A DNA stretch of 33,206 nucleotides, taken from NCBI GenBank assembly GCA_002366795.1, contig DFBX01000049.1, forward strand, positions 1 through 33,206. Direction: 5' to 3'. Below the pieces are notes generated by a model. It was not told the DNA's origin. It made no database searches and was given only the letters and a program-made list of their open reading frames with translations. This document shows, piece after piece, positions 13,643-22,198 of the stretch. Made by a program: the position numbers and the translations under genes. Origin of the DNA: Rhodobacteraceae bacterium UBA3069 (GTDB taxonomy: Bacteria; Pseudomonadota; Alphaproteobacteria; Rhodobacterales; Rhodobacteraceae). Position 1 is the first letter of the stretch, and each line of letters begins with the position of its first letter.

Positions 13643-15616
13643 TCACAGGTGTAGCCGCAGGCGGGTATATCCGGGTGCGCCTTGGCCCAGCTGTTCGACC
13701 TTGCGGCCCTGCACCTCGTCAAGGAATGCAAGGGCGCGGGGGTGCGTGTCGAAGGTCACGGATGTGCCCGGCATCGGTGCAAACTGCCAAATGTCTTGCA
13801 GCGGCAGGTCGATTTCCGCATGGGCGGTCACATATTTGCGCAGCACTTCAAAGCTGCTTTCCGGCACCGATAGCACCACGCTGTCGCCGCTGGCCCCGGC
13901 AAAGGTGCCACCGCCCCCGGCGCGATAGCTGTTGGTCGCCACAAGGAACAGTTGGTCATCGCGCACCGGTTCGCCCTTGTATCGCATGTCGGTGATCCGG
14001 TCGTGGCTGGCCTTTGCCGGGTCGCCATTAAGGTCGAACCGCGATGGCTGGCTAAGGTCTATGCTGTATTCCAGTCCCATGATCACGTCGAAATTATAGC
14101 TGGGGAAAGCTTGGTCACGCAGCGGCTGGTCGGTTGTTCCCGGTCTGATTTGCCGAAATTGCCCGGCGGAACGTTCCAGCCAGTCGCGCAGGTTGGCACC
14201 TGTCACCTGCACGACCCGCAGATCGTTCGGAAACTGGTAAAGCGCATATAGATCGCGGATGGACAGTGGGCCCGCAGGGATTTCGGTGTAATGTTCCGGG
14301 CCGGAATGCCCCCCGGTCTTGAAAGGCGCCGCGGCCGACAGCAGCGGCAGGCGTGACAGCGGGCCTTCCTCCAGCAGCTCGCGGACCCGCCAAAGTTGTG
14401 CGCTGGCGACAAGCTGAACAGAGCGTTCATTATCCATCAGCGAGAAATAGGAATGCAGCGGTTGCGCGCAATGACCCACCGGCTGGCGCACATAGGTCAG
14501 GGTCGAGGCATGGCTACGCGCGGCCAGCGCGCGGACCTCGGTATCTTCCTCGACCAGCGGGACGGGTGTGTTGCCTGTGTCGCGGCGGTAGGTCGGGCGC
14601 AGCTCTGCCCGATGGCCCGCCACCTGCCAGCGGCCATCGTCGTCTTGGGTCAAGTCAAGATCCAGTACGCCCAGGTGCGCGCCAAGGCAACCGGACATCA
14701 GCGCAGGTTTCCCGTGCAGGGTTCCGGCCTTGGCATCAATCCCGTCCGGCCCGTCGGCATACAGGCCGGGACCGGGGAAAAGCGCGTGTTGGTGGCCGCA
14801 TAGCACAACGTCGATCCCATCAAGGGCGGCCAGATCCAGCCCTGCGTTTTCGGCCATGCCGGCGGTCAGCCGACCATGGATACCCGAATGGTTCAGCGCG
14901 ATCACGATGTCGGCGCCCGCAGCGCGCAGCGCGGGCAGTTGGGCGCGGGCGGCCTCAACCATATCGCGGGTGCGGACGCGGCCACGCAGGTGCCGCCGAT
15001 CCCAGATCGCAACCTGCGGCGGGGTGACGCCAAGAACGCCGATGCGAATGGTTTGCGTGCTTCCGGCCTGCGCATTGCCGGTATGCAGCGGGCGCTCGAT
15101 CACGGTCCAGGGGGGCAGCAGGGTCTTGTCCCCGGCGGGGCTATCGCCCTTGGCGGAAAGCACATTGGCGCAGACCACGGGAAATTCCGCCTGTTTGAGC
15201 ACCTTTTCCAGATACTCCAGCCCGAAATTGAATTCGTGATTGCCCAATGTCGCTGCGTCATAGCCCAGTGCATTCAGGACGGCCATCATCGGGTGCGGCT
15301 GCGTCTGGCGCGCAGTTTCATAGATTTGCACCAGGTAATCGCCAAGCGGGTTGCCTTGCAGGAAATCACCGCCTTCAAGCAGCAGGCAGGCGGTGTTTGC
15401 GGCCAGCGCCTCGGCCTGTGCCTGGCGGATCAGGGTGGCGGTGCGGGACAGGCCCATCGTGTCCGAGGCATGATCGGACCAATAATCATAGGGCAATATC
15501 GCCATATGGCTGTCGGTCGTATGCAAAAGGCGCAGCCTGGCTTTTGCCGCGCCATTGCCGTGGTTTTCGGGCTGACCGTTTTCCAAAAGGTTTGTGCTTT
15601 TCTTCTTCTGGTCCAC
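13643..15616 (-). CDS. cpdB: 2',3'-cyclic-nucleotide 2'-phosphodiesterase/3'-nucleotidase
   Basis: This encodes 657 residues in two domains. The N-terminal calcineurin-like metallophosphatase carries DSH (35-37), GGDFLQGNP (82-90), GNHEFNFG (125-132) and later LNHSGIHG and CGHQHALF, which form a dinuclear metal site. The C-terminal 5'-nucleotidase-type substrate domain contains SYNFDVIMGLEYSID and NSYRAGGGG. Family enzymes hydrolyse 2',3'-cyclic nucleotides and 3'-nucleotides to nucleosides. The start is GTG 15616. No signal peptide is visible (the first 25 residues are polar and charged), unlike the periplasmic enterobacterial CpdB, so it may act in the cytoplasm or be exported another way. 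It is divergent from nudC across an AT-rich 250-bp gap. Confidence 0.92.
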   Translation of the reverse strand: MDQKKKSTNLLENGQPENHGNGAAKARLRLLHTTDSHMAILPYDYWSDHASDTMGLSRTATLIRQAQAEALAANTACLLLEGGDFLQGNPLGDYLVQIYETARQTQPHPMMAVLNALGYDAATLGNHEFNFGLEYLEKVLKQAEFPVVCANVLSAKGDSPAGDKTLLPPWTVIERPLHTGNAQAGSTQTIRIGVLGVTPPQVAIWDRRHLRGRVRTRDMVEAARAQLPALRAAGADIVIALNHSGIHGRLTAGMAENAGLDLAALDGIDVVLCGHQHALFPGPGLYADGPDGIDAKAGTLHGKPALMSGCLGAHLGVLDLDLTQDDDGRWQVAGHRAELRPTYRRDTGNTPVPLVEEDTEVRALAARSHASTLTYVRQPVGHCAQPLHSYFSLMDNERSVQLVASAQLWRVRELLEEGPLSRLPLLSAAAPFKTGGHSGPEHYTEIPAGPLSIRDLYALYQFPNDLRVVQVTGANLRDWLERSAGQFRQIRPGTTDQPLRDQAFPSYNFDVIMGLEYSIDLSQPSRFDLNGDPAKASHDRITDMRYKGEPVRDDQLFLVATNSYRAGGGGTFAGASGDSVVLSVPESSFEVLRKYVTAHAEIDLPLQDIWQFAPMPGTSVTFDTHPRALAFLDEVQGRKVEQLGQGAPGYTRLRLHL

Positions 15617-15866
15617 GTCGAATTTCTCGCTTGGGTAGTTCAGCAGTCACGAGTTTTACACGTTTTACGCAACTTGCAATAGGATGTAATCGGCGATCAT
15701 GGACAACTTTTGATAATAATTTGCAATTGTGGGTTTTGGTGGTGCCACTGGATGCAATCTAGGGGTGCCCGCGTTCACGCGTTCAATTGAAAGGTTGGAT
15801 TTCCGTGCTGTTGCCTACCCTTCATTTGGAATATTCAATGCGGGCAAGAAGCAGAAAGAGGCTGGC

Positions 15867-16826
15867 ATGAAAATCGCGGAGACGGTGACTTTCGGCGGAT
15901 CGGGGCTGGATCGGGCTGCGGAATTGCGCGGCAATGCGCAGGCCATGGCAGCTGTTCCGGACGGTGTGGCCCTGCTGATCTGGCGCGGCAAACCATTGGT
16001 CGAGAACGGGCCAGAGGGGCTGCGCCTGGCGCGGCTGGCACCGGATCACCCCATCTTGGCAGAGGCTGCCGATCCCATCATGCTGGGCCGCGACGAGGGC
16101 GCGCTGATCTGGATGCATGATCTGTCCCGCTGGCAGCCCGAAGGCGTGGACGAGGCGGCGATGAACAGTTTTCTGGATCGCAGCGAACAGCGCCACCCCG
16201 CATTGCCCGATCACACAAGCTTTGCCGAATTGCGCGGCGTGATGACCGGGCTGGATGCACGCGACGCCGAACTGGCTGCCACGGGGCGCGCGGTTCTGAA
16301 CTGGCACCGCTCGCATAAATTTTGTTCGACCTGCGGGCAGCCGTCCGAGATGTCGATGTCGGGCTGGCAGCGGAATTGCCCGTCCTGCGGGGCGCAGCAT
16401 TTTCCGCGCACCGATCCGGTTGTCATCATGTGCATCACCCATGGCAATTCGGTGCTGATGGGGCGGTCGCCGGGATGGCCGCAGGGCATGTATTCGCTGC
16501 TGGCCGGGTTCGTCGAACCGGGCGAGACGATAGAGGCCGCTGTGCGCCGTGAGGTGATCGAGGAATCCGGCGTGCGGGTTGGGCGGGTCGATTACCTTGC
16601 CTCGCAGCCCTGGGCCTTTCCCAATTCGCTGATGTTCGGCTGCAAGGGTGAGGCGCTGAGCGCCGAGATCGAAATCGACCCGAAAGAGATCGAGGATGCG
16701 ATCTGGGTCACGCGCGAAGAGATGTTGGCCGCTTTTGCTGGCCAGAACCCGAAAATCCTGCCGGCACGTAAGGGGGCAATTGCCCAATTTATCCTGCGCA
16801 ACTGGCTTGCGGATCGGCTGGCTTGA
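15867..16826 (+). CDS. nudC: NAD(+) diphosphatase NudC
   Basis: This predicts 319 residues from the ATG at 15867, preceded by GAAAGAGG; an upstream in-frame reading to 15729 is dropped for lack of a ribosome site. An N-terminal domain precedes a zinc ribbon with Cys153, Cys156, Cys171 and Cys174. The Nudix box (GFVEPGE...REVIEESGV, about 214-236) and the specificity motif SQPWAFP (246-252) that marks NADH/NAD-cap hydrolases are both intact. The enzyme splits NAD(H) to NMN(H) and AMP, and family members remove NAD caps from RNA. The SRPBCC gene follows after 82 bp on the same strand. Confidence 0.95.
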   Translation: MKIAETVTFGGSGLDRAAELRGNAQAMAAVPDGVALLIWRGKPLVENGPEGLRLARLAPDHPILAEAADPIMLGRDEGALIWMHDLSRWQPEGVDEAAMNSFLDRSEQRHPALPDHTSFAELRGVMTGLDARDAELAATGRAVLNWHRSHKFCSTCGQPSEMSMSGWQRNCPSCGAQHFPRTDPVVIMCITHGNSVLMGRSPGWPQGMYSLLAGFVEPGETIEAAVRREVIEESGVRVGRVDYLASQPWAFPNSLMFGCKGEALSAEIEIDPKEIEDAIWVTREEMLAAFAGQNPKILPARKGAIAQFILRNWLADRLA

Positions 16827-16908
16827 TACCAGACTGCGCGCGGATTTCAGGGGCCGCGCCGGGCAACGCGGCATTCCCGCCGAAACGACAGAAAAAGATC
16901 GAGGCACA

Positions 16909-17376
16909 ATGAAGTTCGAGACTAGGGAAGACATCGAAATGCCGCTGGAGGCACTTTTCCAGCGGATATCGGATTTCGAAGGCTACGAACGGGGCGCGAT
17001 GCGCCGCGGGGCAGAGGTGGTCCGGGTGGACAACCTGCAAGCCACCGGCGAGGGGATGCGTTGGAAAGCGGCATTCGACATCCGCGGCAAACGCCGCGAC
17101 ATCGAGGTTGTGCTAAGCGAATACGATGCGCCCAACGGCATGGTGTTCGACGCGGAAAGCCAGGGAATGGACGTCAAGATGCTGGTCGATCTGGTCGCGC
17201 TGTCGCGCGCCCGCACAAGGCTGAGCATCTCGGTCGAATTGTCGCCGAAAACCCTGTCAGCGCGGCTGCTGGTGCAGTCGCTGAAACTGGCGCGGGGCAA
17301 TATCGCCAAGCGGTTCAAGCTGCGTGTTGCAGATTTCGCAAAGGATGCCGAAGACCGCCATCGCCGCAGCGCCTGA
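16909..17376 (+). CDS. SRPBCC (START-like) family protein
   Basis: This predicts 155 residues from the ATG at 16909, just after GATCGAGGCACA. The pattern is that of the Bet v1/START-like fold: an opening beta strand (KFETREDIEMPLEALFQRISDF), a helix with DFEGYERGAMRRGAEV, central strands (MRWKAAFDIRGKRRDIEVVLSEYDA) and a long C-terminal helix rich in basic residues (SLKLARGNIAKRFKLRVADFAKDA). Such proteins hold a hydrophobic ligand or assist assembly; nothing here fixes the ligand. It is probably co-transcribed with nudC and converges on pheA, with a shared inverted motif between the two stop codons. No signal peptide, so cytoplasmic. Confidence 0.82.
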   Translation: MKFETREDIEMPLEALFQRISDFEGYERGAMRRGAEVVRVDNLQATGEGMRWKAAFDIRGKRRDIEVVLSEYDAPNGMVFDAESQGMDVKMLVDLVALSRARTRLSISVELSPKTLSARLLVQSLKLARGNIAKRFKLRVADFAKDAEDRHRRSA

Positions 17377-17407
17377 CTCAAATCCAGCTTTTGGCGGGTA
17401 TATGCGG

Positions 17408-17469
17408 GTATATGAAGAACAACGAAGGACAAAAGCCCCCGCGCCTTCATTGTTCCAAAAATACCTACT
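17408..17469. repeat. inverted pair of 21-nt post-stop motifs
   Basis: On the plus strand GTATAT-GAA-GAACAACGAAGG (17408-17428) follows the SRPBCC stop. On the minus strand GTATTT-TTG-GAACAATGAAGG follows the pheA stop. Their cores, 17417-17428 and 17444-17455, form a 12-bp stem with one mismatch around 15 nt. The same motif follows dnaX, so each converging gene carries its own copy. Confidence 0.7.
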
Positions 17470-17476
17470 GCTCGCT

Positions 17477-18310
17477 TCAGGCAGGCAGCGCCGCCTTTGG
17501 ATAGACGCCCAGAATGTCGAAGTTGGTGGTGAAATAGTCCAACTCGTCCAACGCAAGCTGCACGTTCGGGTCTTCGGGGTGGCCTTCGATGTCGGCGTAG
17601 AACTGCGTCGCAGTGAAGGAACCGCCCACCATGTAGCTTTCCAGCTTGGTCATGTTGACGCCGTTCGTGGCAAAGCCGCCCATTGCTTTATACAGCGCTG
17701 CGGGGATGTTGCGGACCTGGAATACGAAGGTGGTTTTCATCGTCGCTTCGCCGCGGCGGGCGTGGATCGCGTCGCGGCTCATCACCAGAAAGCGGGTGGT
17801 GTTGTTGCCCTGATCCTCGATATGGCGGGCCAGCACGTCCAGCCCGTAGATATCTCCCGCCAACTCCGAGGCAAGCGCGGCCATTTCCGGCTTGCCTTGT
17901 TCGGCCACGATCTTGGCCGATCCGGCCGTGTCGGCGCCGGTGATGCGGTGGATGCCGTGTTGCGACAGGAATTCCTTGCACTGGCCCAGAAGCACGGTGT
18001 GGCTCATCGCGCTTTCGATCTTGTCCAGCGGAGTGCCCGGCAGGGCCAGCAGGTTGATATGCACCCGCACGTAAGCCTCGTCGATGATATGCAGACCGGA
18101 GCCGGGCAGCAGCGAGTGGATGTCGGCCACGCGCCCGTAGGTGGAATTCTCGACCGGCAGCATGGCCAGTTCCGCCTCGCCGCTGCGCACGGCCTCGATC
18201 GCATCTTCGAAGGTGCGGCAGGGCAGGGCCTCCATATCGGGGCGCGCTTGGTGGCAGGCCTGGTGCGAATAGGCTCCGGGTTCCCCCTGAAAGGCGATGC
18301 GCTTGGTCAT
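17477..18310 (-). CDS. pheA: prephenate dehydratase
   Basis: This predicts 277 residues from the ATG at 18310, giving MTKRIAFQGEPGAYSH; a TTG three codons upstream is less likely. The catalytic domain has the opening FQGEPGAYSH, the PVENSTYGRV block (52-61) and the TTRFLV motif (171-176) essential for dehydration. The C-terminal ACT domain (about 193-270) binds phenylalanine for feedback, with a LESY in place of the usual ESRP signature. There is no chorismate mutase domain, so it is the stand-alone bacterial type. The enzyme converts prephenate to phenylpyruvate. It is divergent from the cytochrome c552 gene across 123 bp. Confidence 0.95.
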   Translation of the reverse strand: MTKRIAFQGEPGAYSHQACHQARPDMEALPCRTFEDAIEAVRSGEAELAMLPVENSTYGRVADIHSLLPGSGLHIIDEAYVRVHINLLALPGTPLDKIESAMSHTVLLGQCKEFLSQHGIHRITGADTAGSAKIVAEQGKPEMAALASELAGDIYGLDVLARHIEDQGNNTTRFLVMSRDAIHARRGEATMKTTFVFQVRNIPAALYKAMGGFATNGVNMTKLESYMVGGSFTATQFYADIEGHPEDPNVQLALDELDYFTTNFDILGVYPKAALPA

Positions 18311-18433
18311 TTCGGTCAAATTCCTGTCATTTTACACCACGCCGGGCGATTGGTCGCGGAAACTACACCTTGCGCTAAGGGAGGGGAAGCGGATAGATAC
18401 CGCGCGACGAACTTCTAACGAGACGGGCGAAAC

Positions 18434-18961
18434 ATGTTTGACACGATGACCATGACCAAGGCCGGTGGCGCGCTTTGCGGCTCGCTTCTGGTGCTCCTGC
18501 TGGGCAACTGGGCCGCAGAAGAGCTTTTCCATGTTGGCGGCGGTGGGCACGGCGAAGGCGCCGAGCAGGCCTATGTGATCGACACGGGTGAAGCCGACGC
18601 GGGCGAGACCGAAGAAGTGGTCGAAGTGGACGTGGCCGCGCTGATCGCAGTGGCGGACGTGGACAAGGGCGCCAAGGTGTTCAAGAAATGCGCGGGCTGC
18701 CATAAGGCCGACGATGGCGCAAACGCAACCGGGCCTTTCCTGTATGGTGTTGTGGGCCGTCAGGTTGGAACTGCCGCAGGGTTTGGCGGCTATTCCGGTG
18801 AGCTGTCCCAGCACGCCGATGTCTGGACCCCCGAGAACCTGTTCGCCTTTCTCGAAGATCCCAAAGGTTTTGCGCCCGGAAACGGCATGTCCTTCCGCGG
18901 TCTGTCCAAGCCGACCGATCGCGCGAACCTGATCGCGTATCTGGACAGCCTCGACGACTGA
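18434..18961 (+). CDS. cycM: membrane-anchored cytochrome c552
   Basis: This encodes 175 residues. An uncleaved N-terminal helix (about 11-28) anchors the protein. A flexible acidic linker (about 38-72, Gly/Glu/Asp-rich) leads to a class I cytochrome c domain with CAGCH (Cys86, Cys89, His90) and axial Met152 in NGMSFRGL. This layout is that of CycM/cytochrome c552 of Paracoccus and cytochrome cy-type carriers, which pass electrons from the bc1 complex to terminal oxidases in the membrane plane. A partner for the cbb3 oxidase encoded later in the window is plausible but the genes are 10 kb apart. A strong terminator follows. Confidence 0.93.
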   Translation: MFDTMTMTKAGGALCGSLLVLLLGNWAAEELFHVGGGGHGEGAEQAYVIDTGEADAGETEEVVEVDVAALIAVADVDKGAKVFKKCAGCHKADDGANATGPFLYGVVGRQVGTAAGFGGYSGELSQHADVWTPENLFAFLEDPKGFAPGNGMSFRGLSKPTDRANLIAYLDSLDD

Positions 18962-18984
18962 TCTTGCACGAATTGGAATTCAAG

Positions 18985-19016
18985 GCCGCTGCCCCGAAGG
19001 GTGGCGGCTTTTCTTT
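18985..19016 (+). terminator. intrinsic terminator of cycM
   Basis: GCCGCTGCCC (18985-18994), loop CGAA and GGGTGGCGGC (18999-19008) give a 10-bp stem with two G-U pairs, then TTTTCTTTT. It separates cycM from the yej operon. Confidence 0.88.
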
Positions 19017-19180
19017 TGCGCGGTCTTCTGCCGGACGGGGCATTCCCGGGCAGAGAATCACACGCGCCTCACGGATATTCGTCTTGAATGTCGCCCGCCT
19101 GCACCATTAGCGTGAATCGAGCAGTTCTGGGGGTTTACCCCCCGCGCAAACAGAATGCCGCCGACAGGAGGATCGCCCAG

Positions 19181-21100
19181 ATGAGCCAACCCCATGCCGC
19201 AAACCGCGCCCTTGTCTTGACGCAGGAACGGGCTTTTGCGTCGATGCTGGCCCTGGTGTTTCCCCTGATCGCCGCCTGCGCGCTTCTGTTGGCCTTGGCT
19301 GCTCCGTTGCGCGCCGAGGGGGACGTGATCCGCAGCCATGGCCTGTCGGCCTTTGGCGATTTGAAATATGACGCAGGTTTCACGCATTTCGACTACGTGA
19401 ACCCGGACGCGCCCAAGAGCGGCACCTTTTCCACATGGGCCTTTGGCACGTTCGACAGCCTGTCGCCCTATATCCTGAAAGGCAACGCCGCTGCCGGGGC
19501 CACCGTGTTCTTTGACACGCTGATGACCGGCAATCTGGACGAGCCGGACGCGATGTATGGCCTGCTGGCCGATCGGGTTGAATATCCTGCCAGCCGTGAA
19601 TGGGTGATTTTCCACCTCCGCCCCGAAGCGAAGTTTTCCGATGGCACACAGGTGACCGCAGCAGATGTCGTGTTCTCCTACGAGGTGCTGCGGCAAAAGG
19701 GGCAACCTGTCTACAAGGTGCTGCTGAAGGATTTCGTGAAGGTCGAGGCGCTGGATGCCTCCCGCGTGAAATTCACCTTCGATCCGGCGGCCCCGCTGCG
19801 CGATATGCCGATGACGGCGGGCGGATTGCCGGTGTTTTCCAAGGCCTATTACGAGACCCGCGATTTCGCCGAATCCACGCTGGAGCCGCCGCTTGGGTCC
19901 GGCCCCTACGCGCTGGAGGAGGTCAAGCCGGGGTCATACGTGACCTATAAGCGGCGCGACGATTACTGGGCCAAGGATTTGAACGTGAATGTCGGTCAGA
20001 ACAATTTTGACCGCATCAAGTTTGAATATTTCGCCGATTACACCACCGCGTTCGAGGCGTTCAAAGGCGGGGCATATGCCTACCGCGAGGAGTTTTTGTC
20101 GCTGCTTTGGGCCACGGCCTATGACTTTCCGGCCATCGCAAAGGGCTGGGTGAAGGTCGAAACCCTGCCCGATGGCCGCGCCGCAGGCACGCAGGGCTGG
20201 TTCTTCAACTTGCGCCGCCCGATCCTGCAAGATGCGCGGGTACGGCAGGCGATTTCCATGGCTTTCAATTTCGAATGGTCGAATGAAAGCCTGTTCTACG
20301 GTCTGTATACCCGCACCGACAGCTTCTGGGAAAATTCGGAATTGCAGGCTGAGGGGATGCCATCGGAGGCCGAGTTGGCCCTGCTGGAGCCGCTGCGCGA
20401 AGATATCCCCGAAGCCGTGTTCACCGAACCTGCATTCGTGCCCGCCGTGTCGAAACCGGGCAACGTGGCTGACCGCCGCGTGCTGCGCCGCGCTGGCAAA
20501 CTGCTGGAGGAGGCGGGCTGGAGCGTCGGCCCCGATGGCATCCGCGTCAATGACAAGGGCCAGACCCTGACCATCGAATTCCTGAACGACAGCGCCAGTT
20601 TCGAGCGGATCGTGAACCCTTACGTCGAAAACCTGAAACGGCTGGGGATCGACGTGAATTACAACCGGGTGGACAGCGCGCAGGCACAGGAACGCGAAAA
20701 GAAGTTCGATTTCGACATCACCACGCGGCGCTATTCGATGTCGGAAACGCCGGGTATCGAACTGCGCGGCATGCTGGGCATGGACGCGGCATCTGCCGAA
20801 GGATCCGCCAATATCGCGGGCGTTTCCAACCCGGCCGTGGACAGCCTGATCCGCACAATCGAGAATGCCAAATCGCGCGAGGAACTGGACGTGGCGGTCA
20901 AAGCATTGGACCGCGTTCTGTGCGCCATGCACATCTGGGTGCCGCAATGGTACAAGCCCGCGCATAACATCGCCTACTTCGATATGTATGACCGGCCCTA
21001 TACCGACAATCCGCCGAAAATCTCTTTGGGGGAGACGTCACTTTGGTGGCACAATCCCGACAAGGAAGCGGCCTTGCGCGCCGCGGGCGCGATCCGGTAA
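19181..21100 (+). CDS. yejA: YejA-type peptide ABC transporter substrate-binding protein
   Basis: This predicts 639 residues from the ATG at 19181, with AGGAGG upstream. An N-terminal hydrophobic stretch (about 19-44, ending APLRAEG) is a signal peptide. The mature part is a family 5 solute-binding protein with the YejA hallmarks: HGLSAFGDLKY near the start, AFGTFDSLSPYILKG, FHLRPEAKFSDGT and a conserved C-terminal WHNPDK. Family 5 proteins capture peptides or oligopeptides in the periplasm; YejABEF systems take up microcin C-like peptides in E. coli and aid resistance to antimicrobial peptides in other bacteria. It is the first of four genes, with yejB starting 9 bp after its stop. Confidence 0.95.
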   Translation: MSQPHAANRALVLTQERAFASMLALVFPLIAACALLLALAAPLRAEGDVIRSHGLSAFGDLKYDAGFTHFDYVNPDAPKSGTFSTWAFGTFDSLSPYILKGNAAAGATVFFDTLMTGNLDEPDAMYGLLADRVEYPASREWVIFHLRPEAKFSDGTQVTAADVVFSYEVLRQKGQPVYKVLLKDFVKVEALDASRVKFTFDPAAPLRDMPMTAGGLPVFSKAYYETRDFAESTLEPPLGSGPYALEEVKPGSYVTYKRRDDYWAKDLNVNVGQNNFDRIKFEYFADYTTAFEAFKGGAYAYREEFLSLLWATAYDFPAIAKGWVKVETLPDGRAAGTQGWFFNLRRPILQDARVRQAISMAFNFEWSNESLFYGLYTRTDSFWENSELQAEGMPSEAELALLEPLREDIPEAVFTEPAFVPAVSKPGNVADRRVLRRAGKLLEEAGWSVGPDGIRVNDKGQTLTIEFLNDSASFERIVNPYVENLKRLGIDVNYNRVDSAQAQEREKKFDFDITTRRYSMSETPGIELRGMLGMDAASAEGSANIAGVSNPAVDSLIRTIENAKSREELDVAVKALDRVLCAMHIWVPQWYKPAHNIAYFDMYDRPYTDNPPKISLGETSLWWHNPDKEAALRAAGAIR

Positions 21101-21109
21101 AGCGGGGAC

Positions 21110-22198
21110 ATGGGCGCCTATATTCTCAGACGATTGCTGCTGATCATTCCCACGCTGCTGGGGATCATGGTGATCAATTTCGCACTCACGCAATTCGTGC
21201 CCGGTGGCCCGATCGAGCAGATCATCGCGCAGGTTCAAGGCCAGGGCGATGTGTTCGAGGGGATCTCGGGCGGGGGGGATGCGGGCGCAGCCTCGGACGG
21301 GGGCGGCGGCGACAGCGGCTATTCCGGCGCGCGTGGGCTTCCGCCTGAATTCATCGCATCGCTTGAAAAGGAATTCGGGTTCGACAAGCCGCCGCTTGAG
21401 CGGTTCGTGAACATGATCTGGAATTACATGCGGCTGGATTTCGGGGAAAGCTATTTCCGGTCCATCAGCGTGATCGACCTGATTGTCGAAAAGATGCCCG
21501 TGTCGATCACGCTTGGCCTGTGGTCCACGCTGATCGCCTATGTCATTTCCATCCCGCTGGGGATTTCCAAGGCGGTGCGCGACGGAACCAGTTTTGATAC
21601 ATGGACCAGCGCGGTGATCATCGTGGCCTATGCGATACCGGGCTTCCTGTTCGCGATCCTGCTGCTGGTGCTGTTCGCGGGCGGGTCGTACTGGCAGATT
21701 TTCCCACTGCGCGGGCTGGTGTCGGACAATTGGGCTACCCTGTCATGGGGCGCGAAGATTGCCGATTATTTCTGGCACATTACCCTGCCGGTTGTGGCCT
21801 CGACCATTTCGGCCTTTGCCACGTTGACGCTGCTGACCAAGAACAGCTTTCTGGACGAGATCAAGAAACACTACGTGATGACCGCGCGGGCCAAGGGGCT
21901 GACCGAACGGCGGGTGCTGTATGGGCACGTGTTCCGCAACGCCATGCTGATCGTGATCGCGGGCTTTCCGGCGGTGTTCATCGGTGTTTTCTTCGGCGGC
22001 TCGCTGATCATCGAAACGATATTCTCGCTGGATGGTCTGGGGCGGCTTGGGTTTGAATCAGCAGTGGCGCGGGATTATCCGGTGGTGTTTGGCACGCTGT
22101 TCATTTTCGGCCTGATCGGGCTGGTTGTCGGCATCCTGTCCGACATGATGTACGTGCTGGTCGATCCGCGCATCGACTTTGAAAAGCGAGAGGGCTAA
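21110..22198 (+). CDS. yejB: peptide ABC transporter permease YejB
   Basis: This encodes 362 residues. It opens with the DppB-type N-terminus MGAYILRRLLLIIPTLLGIMVINF, one membrane helix. A periplasmic loop follows, then five further helices and the permease signature region around LTKNSFLDEIKKHYVMTARAKGLTERRVLYGHVFRN, which contacts the ATPase. The loop at about residues 40-80 is unusually rich in Gly and Asp (GGGDAGAASDGGGGDSG), typical of YejB rather than DppB. The product pairs with YejE to form the import channel. The stop overlaps the yejE start by one base (TAATG), so the two are translationally coupled. Confidence 0.96.
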   Translation: MGAYILRRLLLIIPTLLGIMVINFALTQFVPGGPIEQIIAQVQGQGDVFEGISGGGDAGAASDGGGGDSGYSGARGLPPEFIASLEKEFGFDKPPLERFVNMIWNYMRLDFGESYFRSISVIDLIVEKMPVSITLGLWSTLIAYVISIPLGISKAVRDGTSFDTWTSAVIIVAYAIPGFLFAILLLVLFAGGSYWQIFPLRGLVSDNWATLSWGAKIADYFWHITLPVVASTISAFATLTLLTKNSFLDEIKKHYVMTARAKGLTERRVLYGHVFRNAMLIVIAGFPAVFIGVFFGGSLIIETIFSLDGLGRLGFESAVARDYPVVFGTLFIFGLIGLVVGILSDMMYVLVDPRIDFEKREG

